Assembly: GCA_038229695.1 (NCBI GenBank)
Contig: JBBROE010000049.1
Span: 1-27,918 of the forward strand
DNA from: JACMLD01 sp038229695
Lineage (GTDB): Bacteria > Bacteroidota > Bacteroidia > Chitinophagales > Chitinophagaceae
DNA: 27,918 nucleotides
Reading direction: 5' to 3'
Part shown: one piece after another, positions 23,516-27,918 of the stretch
Numbering within the stretch: position 1 is the stretch's first letter
Layout of the letters: each line of letters begins with the position of its first letter
The notes under the pieces: model-generated
What the model was told of the DNA's origin: nothing
The model's input: the letters and a program-made list of their open reading frames with translations, nothing else
The model's database searches: none
Position numbers and translations under genes: made by a program

Positions 23516-24859
23516 CGTGATCCGGAAGACATTCCTGGTTTGGGCGGTCACCCGAAAGCGCTCGTCGATGCGCCGTCCTCCCACCCATACAATATGGGCG
23601 TCCGATACCAGCACCCACGTATTTTCTTTTTCGGTGGCAGAAAGTTTTGCATCGATAAAGAAGCGGGCTAATTTTTTCTTTTTGGTCATGCCGAGCGGGT
23701 AGAAATAGTCTCCCTGTTTCCATTTTCTCCACAACAGCGGGAAGCTCAGTAAATCGGCATCCAGCAGCCCGGTATCGCGTTCAGCATGTACCGTGTCCCC
23801 GTTATGCGGCATAACCTTCAGCTCCAGCACACCCCCATCAAACCGAAGTGGCTTGTCTTCTTTACCCACTGCAAAATGCCCCACGTTTTCCTGATGCAAC
23901 GGGGCTATAATAAACCAGCGCCTGTTTTTTATGATGCGATGGCTGGCTGACCTTATAAATTTCCCGGTCTCACTGCCCGCCAGCCGGATTAATTCCGGCA
24001 CCTGGTCGGCGGTGAACCCGTAGCCGCTGATCAATTCATAACAAATGGTTTGCAGGGGTTCAGCTTGCATGAGCCGGGCTACCGGCACCTGCATTTCATT
24101 TCCGTTGGCAAATAGTAATTTTTTTAACTGCTGGTCGACCGCCTGGCGATACAGTACTTCCGTGTCGCGGAATCGCCTGAGGTTGGCAGCAAGATTTTGT
24201 TCCGCCGCAGGGTAGAGCTGCCTGACCTGCGGAACCAGGTGATGTCGCCAGTAATTACGGGTATATTTATCGGTGGAATTGGATTCATCTTCCACCCAAA
24301 ACAGTCCTGCTGCTGCGGCAAATTCAGCCAGTTCTGCTTTTGAAGCGAATAACAAAGGTCTTAATATGCTGCCCTGCCTCGGCAACATGCCCCGCATGCC
24401 GGAGATGCCTGTGCCCCGGAAAAAATGCATAAGCATAGTTTCAATATTGTCATCCAGGTGATGCGCGGTCAATACGGCTTCAGGCGGATTATCCGTCCTC
24501 ACTTCCTGCTTTTCAGCAGCCAGCAATTCGGCGAACCAGGTATAACGCAAATCCCTGGCCGCTTCCTGCACCGACAGTTTATGGGCCGCTGCATAAGCCA
24601 TGGTATCAAAGTGTTTGACGCGGTATTCCTGGCCATAGCGGCCGGCCAGCCTGGCCACAAACTGCTCGTCCCGCTCGCTCGCTGCACCCCGCAGCCCAAA
24701 ATTGCAGTGAGCGATGACCAGGGAATAGCCAAGGCGCACACACAACGCTGTCAGCACCACAGAGTCGAGACCCCCGCTCACCGCCAGCAACAGTTTGTCT
24801 CCAGGGAAAAAAAGTTTTTCTTCCCGCACAAAGGCCTGAAAAGCGTTTTGTAAATCCAT
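23507..24859 (-). CDS. tilS: tRNA(Ile)-lysidine synthase
   Basis: Adds lysine to C34 of the CAU-anticodon tRNA(Ile), changing it from AUG to AUA decoding. It is essential in most bacteria. The 450 residues are normal for TilS. The PP-loop is SGGLDS (28-33), followed by AHCNFGLRG, TAHHLDDNIETMLMHFFRG and the GMRGM region with RPLL. The C-terminal TilS domain is seen in FYPLGMTKKKKLARFFIDAK and VWVGGRRIDERF. The start is ATG 24859. Its 3' end overlaps that of the rhomboid gene by nine bases. It lies 48 bases after the TPR gene on the same strand and may be transcribed with it. Confidence 0.95.
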   Translation of the reverse strand: MDLQNAFQAFVREEKLFFPGDKLLLAVSGGLDSVVLTALCVRLGYSLVIAHCNFGLRGAASERDEQFVARLAGRYGQEYRVKHFDTMAYAAAHKLSVQEAARDLRYTWFAELLAAEKQEVRTDNPPEAVLTAHHLDDNIETMLMHFFRGTGISGMRGMLPRQGSILRPLLFASKAELAEFAAAAGLFWVEDESNSTDKYTRNYWRHHLVPQVRQLYPAAEQNLAANLRRFRDTEVLYRQAVDQQLKKLLFANGNEMQVPVARLMQAEPLQTICYELISGYGFTADQVPELIRLAGSETGKFIRSASHRIIKNRRWFIIAPLHQENVGHFAVGKEDKPLRFDGGVLELKVMPHNGDTVHAERDTGLLDADLLSFPLLWRKWKQGDYFYPLGMTKKKKLARFFIDAKLSATEKENTWVLVSDAHIVWVGGRRIDERFRVTAQTRNVFRITLK

Positions 24860-24907
24860 GTTTTTGATCGGTTTCCCTGTAGTTTGCAGGGTGTGCGGCG
24901 AGAAGGT

Positions 24908-25222
24908 TTACCAGCTGTTTAAATCGTCCAGGGCGGCTTGCAGCTCCCCCAGGGAATGCGCGTCCCCCGCTGCACGGGCAGCTTCTATCCCCCTTTCATA
25001 CCAGGCCACCGCCGATGCGGCATCATTACTCCGCTCCAGCAATTTTCCCAGGTGATAATAAGAACCCGTGTATCCCGGGTCGTGCGCTAATATGGCTTCA
25101 AATAATTCTCTTGCCGTGCCGTCCCTGCCCGCTTTGATATGCTCAAGCGCCATGGCATGCCGCAGAAAACTATCCGCCGGGTTCTGTACGAGCATCTCCG
25201 CTAACTTTGCCAGCCTGTCCAT
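24908..25222 (-). CDS. Small TPR protein
   Basis: A 104-residue soluble protein made of about two to three tetratricopeptide repeats. The pattern is visible as ADSFLRHAMALEHIKAG, then ARELFEAILAHDPGY, then GSYYHLGKLLERSND and AVAWYERGIEAARAAG. Such proteins act as protein-binding scaffolds; no partner can be named. The start is ATG 25222 with no alternative needed. It is divergent from etfB and upstream of tilS. There is no signal peptide, so it should act in the cytosol. Confidence 0.85.
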   Translation of the reverse strand: MDRLAKLAEMLVQNPADSFLRHAMALEHIKAGRDGTARELFEAILAHDPGYTGSYYHLGKLLERSNDAASAVAWYERGIEAARAAGDAHSLGELQAALDDLNSW

Positions 25223-25248
25223 CCCGCTATTAATTTTACAAAAACTGT

Positions 25249-25278
25249 TTGAAATTTACCCGCAGGCCCTTACCTTTG
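25249..25278 (+). promoter_or_regulatory. Promoter of the etf operon
   Basis: TTG (25249-25251), a 19-bp gap, then TACCTTTG (25271-25278), an exact match to the Bacteroidota consensus in sequence and spacing. Transcription should begin near 25285, leaving a leader of about 40 bases before etfB. This is the best promoter in the window. Confidence 0.7.
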
Positions 25279-25326
25279 TTTTAGTTGCATAAACAACTTT
25301 CTCCGGCGCTCATCTAAAATAAACGT

Positions 25327-26070
25327 ATGAAGATTCTGGTCTGTATCAGCAAAACACCCGATACCACGGCAAAAATAGCTTTCACGGATAACAATACGAA
25401 ATTCGCAACCGCAGGGGTGCAATGGATCATCAACCCATATGACGAATGGTACGCCCTTGTCCGCGCCATCGAGATCAAAGAAAAGGATCCGGCAACGATC
25501 ATTCACCTCGTAACAGTGGACGGCCCCGAGGCCGATCCCATCATCCGCAAAGCCCTCGCACTCGGCGGAGACGAAGCCATCCGGGTTAACAGCACGGATG
25601 CCGACAGCTTCGTAGTGGCTTCCCAAATTGCAGCCATCGCCCGCGAAGGCCGCTACGACCTTATTTTCACCGGCAAGGAAACCATCGATTACAATGGCTC
25701 GGTTATCGGCGGCATGGTCGCCGAACTGCTGGACCTGCCCTATATCTCGCACGCCACCCGGTTCGACCTCAGCAACGGCAATGCGGTCATCACCCGCGAA
25801 ATTGAAGGCGGCGAGGAAGTGGCAGAAGCCCCGTTCCCCCTTGTCGTAAGCTGCCAGAAAGGTATGGCGGAACAACGGATACCGAACATGAAAGGGATCA
25901 TGGGCGCCCGCTCCAAGCCATTGAACGTGAAAGAGCCGGTTGCCGTGGAAGCACTCACCAGCATCAGCAGTTTCTCCCTGCCACCAGCCAAGGCAGGCGT
26001 AAAACTGGTGCCGGCTGATAATCCGGCCGAACTGGTCCGCCTTCTGCATGAAGAGGCCAAGGTGATCTAA
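25327..26070 (+). CDS. etfB: Electron transfer flavoprotein subunit beta
   Basis: One half of the soluble FAD/AMP electron carrier that collects electrons from acyl-CoA and other dehydrogenases and passes them to the membrane ETF:quinone oxidoreductase. The 247 residues are normal for the family. The N-terminus MKILVCISKTPDTTAKI and the TGKETIDYNGSVIGGMVAELL stretch are typical of the beta subunit. EtfA follows 58 bp downstream and the two form a heterodimer. An exact consensus promoter lies about 50 bases upstream. No dehydrogenase or quinone oxidoreductase gene is in the window. Confidence 0.95.
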   Translation: MKILVCISKTPDTTAKIAFTDNNTKFATAGVQWIINPYDEWYALVRAIEIKEKDPATIIHLVTVDGPEADPIIRKALALGGDEAIRVNSTDADSFVVASQIAAIAREGRYDLIFTGKETIDYNGSVIGGMVAELLDLPYISHATRFDLSNGNAVITREIEGGEEVAEAPFPLVVSCQKGMAEQRIPNMKGIMGARSKPLNVKEPVAVEALTSISSFSLPPAKAGVKLVPADNPAELVRLLHEEAKVI

Positions 26071-26128
26071 CAAGTACCACTAACCGAGTTTCACAACAAT
26101 TTTTTTAGTTTCCAAGTCAACTAATTAT

Positions 26129-27085
26129 ATGAGTGTTTTAATTGTTATCGACCAGTCGGAAGGCCTCGTAAAGAAAGCCGCCCTGGAAGCTATTTCTTAT
26201 GGCGTTGCCCTGGCTGCCCATACCAACACCACGGCAGAAGGAATTGTCCTGGGAACCACGCGGGAAGATCTGGCCGGCCTTGGCCGCTACGGCATAAAGA
26301 AGATTCACCATGCCGCCACCGAAGCACTCAATAATTTTGACGCACAGGTTTACACCCGCGTTGTCGCACAGGCCGTTCAAGAACTCGATGCCGCCGTGGT
26401 CATTTTTTCCAGCACGGCCGACAGTAAAGCCATTGCCCCCCGACTTTCTGCCCGGCTTCGGGCAGGACTCGTCACCGGCGCCGTGGCACTACCGGCTACG
26501 GCCAGTGGCTTTGTAGTGACCAAAACCGTCTTCAGCGGCAAAGCCTTTGCAGACATCAGCATCCCCACACCCATAAAAATTGTCACCCTCAACCCCAATG
26601 CCTATAAGGCCCAGGCCGGGGAGGGAAGCGCGGAAGTAGTTCCTTTCACGGCAACCCCGGAACCGGGGAAAATTAAAGTGACCGCTGTCAATAAAGTGAG
26701 TGGGGAGATTTCCCTCTCCGAAGCTGACATCGTGGTCAGCGGCGGGCGCGGACTCAAAGCTCCCGAAAACTGGGGGATGGTGGAAGAACTCGCGCACCTG
26801 CTCCATGCCGCTACGGCCTGCAGCCGTCCTGTAGCGGATATCGGCTGGCGTCCCCACCACGAACACGTGGGACAAACCGGTCTTGCCATTGCGCCGGACC
26901 TCTATATCGCCATCGGTATCTCCGGCGCCATACAGCACCTGGCAGGCGTCAACCGCAGTAAAACCATCGTAGTCATCAATAAAGATCCGGAGGCCCCCTT
27001 TTTTAAAGCGGCCGACTACGGCATCGTCGGTGATGCCTTTGACGTGGTGCCGAAAATCATAGCGGCCGTCAAACAACTCAGCTAA
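26129..27085 (+). CDS. etfA: Electron transfer flavoprotein subunit alpha
   Basis: FAD-binding subunit of the electron transfer flavoprotein, partner of etfB. The 318 residues are normal. The C-terminal FAD domain shows VVSGGRGLKAPENW, the GWRPHHEHVGQTG stretch, APDLYIAIGISGAIQHLAG and the closing VINKDPEAPFFKAADYGIVGD, all family signatures. ATG 26129 gives the standard N-terminus (MSVLIVIDQSEG). The 58-base gap after etfB has no promoter I recognise, so the two genes are probably one transcript. A hairpin and T-run follow the stop. Confidence 0.95.
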   Translation: MSVLIVIDQSEGLVKKAALEAISYGVALAAHTNTTAEGIVLGTTREDLAGLGRYGIKKIHHAATEALNNFDAQVYTRVVAQAVQELDAAVVIFSSTADSKAIAPRLSARLRAGLVTGAVALPATASGFVVTKTVFSGKAFADISIPTPIKIVTLNPNAYKAQAGEGSAEVVPFTATPEPGKIKVTAVNKVSGEISLSEADIVVSGGRGLKAPENWGMVEELAHLLHAATACSRPVADIGWRPHHEHVGQTGLAIAPDLYIAIGISGAIQHLAGVNRSKTIVVINKDPEAPFFKAADYGIVGDAFDVVPKIIAAVKQLS

Positions 27086-27110
27086 CGGCTGCCCGTACGC
27101 CCTGGCTGCG

Positions 27111-27143
27111 CTGCGAATTCCGCAGGCAGTATCCCTGTTTTTT
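27111..27143 (+). terminator. Possible terminator of the etf operon
   Basis: CTGCG (27111-27115) pairs with CGCAG (27121-27125) around AATTC. A run of six T's follows at 27138-27143. The 12-base gap before the T-run makes this uncertain. Confidence 0.4.
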
Positions 27144-27158
27144 CTTTTCCGTCAGCTT

Positions 27159-27166
27159 ATCTTTAC
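27159..27166 (+). promoter_or_regulatory. Possible -7 element upstream of pgi
   Basis: TATCTTTA matches TAnnTTTG except for the last base. It is 100 bases before the ATG, so the leader would contain the hairpin at 27182-27197 and repeat copy C. Confidence 0.3.
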
Positions 27167-27181
27167 CCCCGCAGAGAGGGT

Positions 27182-27197
27182 GGACCGACAGCGGTCC
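27182..27197. other. Short hairpin before repeat copy C
   Basis: GGACCG-ACAG-CGGTCC is a perfect 6-bp stem with a 4-base loop, nine bases before repeat copy C. There is no T-tract after it. Confidence 0.5.
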
Positions 27198-27206
27198 CTT
27201 ACCGGG

Positions 27207-27230
27207 CATCGTTGTGTCACTCCCTTGTAC
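27207..27230 (+). repeat. Dispersed intergenic repeat, copy C
   Basis: CATCGTTGTGTCACTCCC followed by TTGTAC is a diverged version of copies A and B (identical for the first eight bases, then scattered changes). It lies 36 bases before the pgi ATG. Confidence 0.5.
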
Positions 27231-27266
27231 CGCAAACCATTATTCAGCAGTTAATCTATCCGCAAT

Positions 27267-27918
27267 ATGTTTCCTTCCATCAACCCCACCGGCACAAAAG
27301 CCTGGGCTTCACTACAGGATCATTTCAATACCACGATGAAGGAAACTCAGCTGCGGCAGCTGTTCAGCAGTGACCCCGACCGGTTCACCAAATATGCTAT
27401 CCGGTTTGGGGACCTGCTGTTTGATTATTCGAAAAACATTATCACGGACGAAACGCTCTCCCTGCTCCGCCAGCTTGCTGCCGACTGCCAGTTGCCCGAA
27501 GCCATCACGGCTATGTTCAGCGGAGAAAAAATAAACCGGACGGAAAACAGGAGCGTACTGCATACTGCCCTCCGCAACCTGTCGGGTACACCCGTTTACA
27601 GCGACGGAAAGGATGTAATGCCGGAGGTCCTCAGGGTGCTTGGCCAGATGAAAAAATTCTGTGAAAAAATTCACAGTGGCGACTGGAAAGGATATACGGG
27701 TAAGCCTATCCGTTATATCGTCAACATCGGTATCGGGGGCAGCGATCTCGGGCCGGTAATGGTCACTGAAGCACTCAGACCCTACTGGACCGGTGGCATA
27801 CAACCCTATTTTGTGTCGAATGTCGACGCCTCGGACATTGCAGAAACGCTGAAAAAAGTAACCCCGGAGGAAACCCTCTTCCTGGTCGCGTCCAAAACGT
27901 TTACCACCCAGGAAACCA
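27267..27918 (+). CDS. pgi: Glucose-6-phosphate isomerase, 3' end outside the window
   Basis: Cytosolic enzyme that interconverts glucose 6-phosphate and fructose 6-phosphate. Translation from ATG 27267 gives MFPSINPTGTKAWASL, then YAIRFGDLLFDYSKN, NRTENRSVLHTALRN and the signature VNIGIGGSDLGPVMVTEAL. These are all typical of the large (about 550-residue) bacterial Pgi. The frame is open to the end of the window, with about 217 codons visible. So it is cut by the window, not broken. The first AT-rich codons fit the usual N-terminus, and no other start is needed. The gene is not in an operon with etfA, given the terminator-like hairpin and repeat between them. Confidence 0.95.
   Translation, partial: MFPSINPTGTKAWASLQDHFNTTMKETQLRQLFSSDPDRFTKYAIRFGDLLFDYSKNIITDETLSLLRQLAADCQLPEAITAMFSGEKINRTENRSVLHTALRNLSGTPVYSDGKDVMPEVLRVLGQMKKFCEKIHSGDWKGYTGKPIRYIVNIGIGGSDLGPVMVTEALRPYWTGGIQPYFVSNVDASDIAETLKKVTPEETLFLVASKTFTTQET

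Noticed and set aside
24876..24892. CCCTG/CAGGG hairpin between the TPR gene and tilS as a terminator
   Set aside because: A 5-bp stem without a T-tract. Too weak to call.
25270..26073. 267-codon minus-strand open frame over etfB
   Set aside because: Antisense of a well-conserved gene. Also true of 26489-27076 over etfA and 27312-27803 over pgi.

Overview
The window looks like chromosomal DNA from a Bacteroidota bacterium, most likely Chitinophagaceae. This placement is inferred from gene content only. The signs are a secreted esterase with a type IX secretion (T9SS) tail, a TonB-dependent receptor with a carboxypeptidase-like regulatory domain, a HYC_CC_PP-type small protein, Bacteroidota promoter elements (TTG, then about 19-21 bp, then TAnnTTTG) and few Shine-Dalgarno sites. 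I found no tRNA, rRNA, CRISPR array, insertion sequence or phage gene. Most of the window is ordinary core and metabolic sequence.

Layout. 1-726: 3' part of a hypothetical surface or lipoprotein-type gene. 731-3446: methionine synthesis block, with metX (-) divergent from an OsmC-family gene and a metZ-type sulfhydrylase (+). 3691-6384 (-): secreted esterase with PKD-like repeats, two copies of an unrecognised Cys-paired module and a T9SS tail. 6814-7841 (-): flavin/2Fe-2S oxidoreductase that carries a one-base frameshift. 7990-8424 (+): CBS-pair protein. 8500-11518 (+): small Cys-rich HYC_CC_PP-like protein followed by a TonB receptor with an N-terminal HMA metal domain, a probable metal-handling pair. 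11614-14042: NTF2-like gene (-) and a CocE/NonD hydrolase (+), diverging from an 18-bp perfect palindrome. 14156-15802 (+): GH20 hexosaminidase. 15877-21589 (-): six-gene deoxysugar catabolic operon, probably for L-fucose. 21923-23515 (+): single-domain response regulator, rlmH and a rhomboid protease. 23507-25222 (-): tilS and a TPR protein. 25327-27085 (+): etfB and etfA. 27267 to the end (+): 5' part of pgi.

How the genes fit together. The 15877-21589 operon encodes an FucP-type symporter, a RhaM-type mutarotase, a sugar dehydrogenase (SDR), a lactonase of the amidohydrolase family and two UxuA-family dehydratases. This matches a non-phosphorylating route: uptake, anomer conversion, oxidation to the lactone, hydrolysis to the aldonate, then dehydration. 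The first UxuA copy is interrupted by an in-frame TAG at codon 175, where its intact neighbour has Leu175. The convergent GH20 gene could supply sugars from the same glycans, but that link is inference.

Most worth a second look: the two broken genes (frameshift near 7752, TAG at 21065-21067), the SDR whose YxxxK lysine reads Asn, the UxuA pair in a fucose-type operon, a dispersed intergenic repeat (3 copies), the palindrome at 12113-12130, the duplicated module in the esterase, and promoters that sit so close to start codons that the mRNAs should be leaderless or nearly so. I did not find a clearly new multi-gene defence or mobile system.
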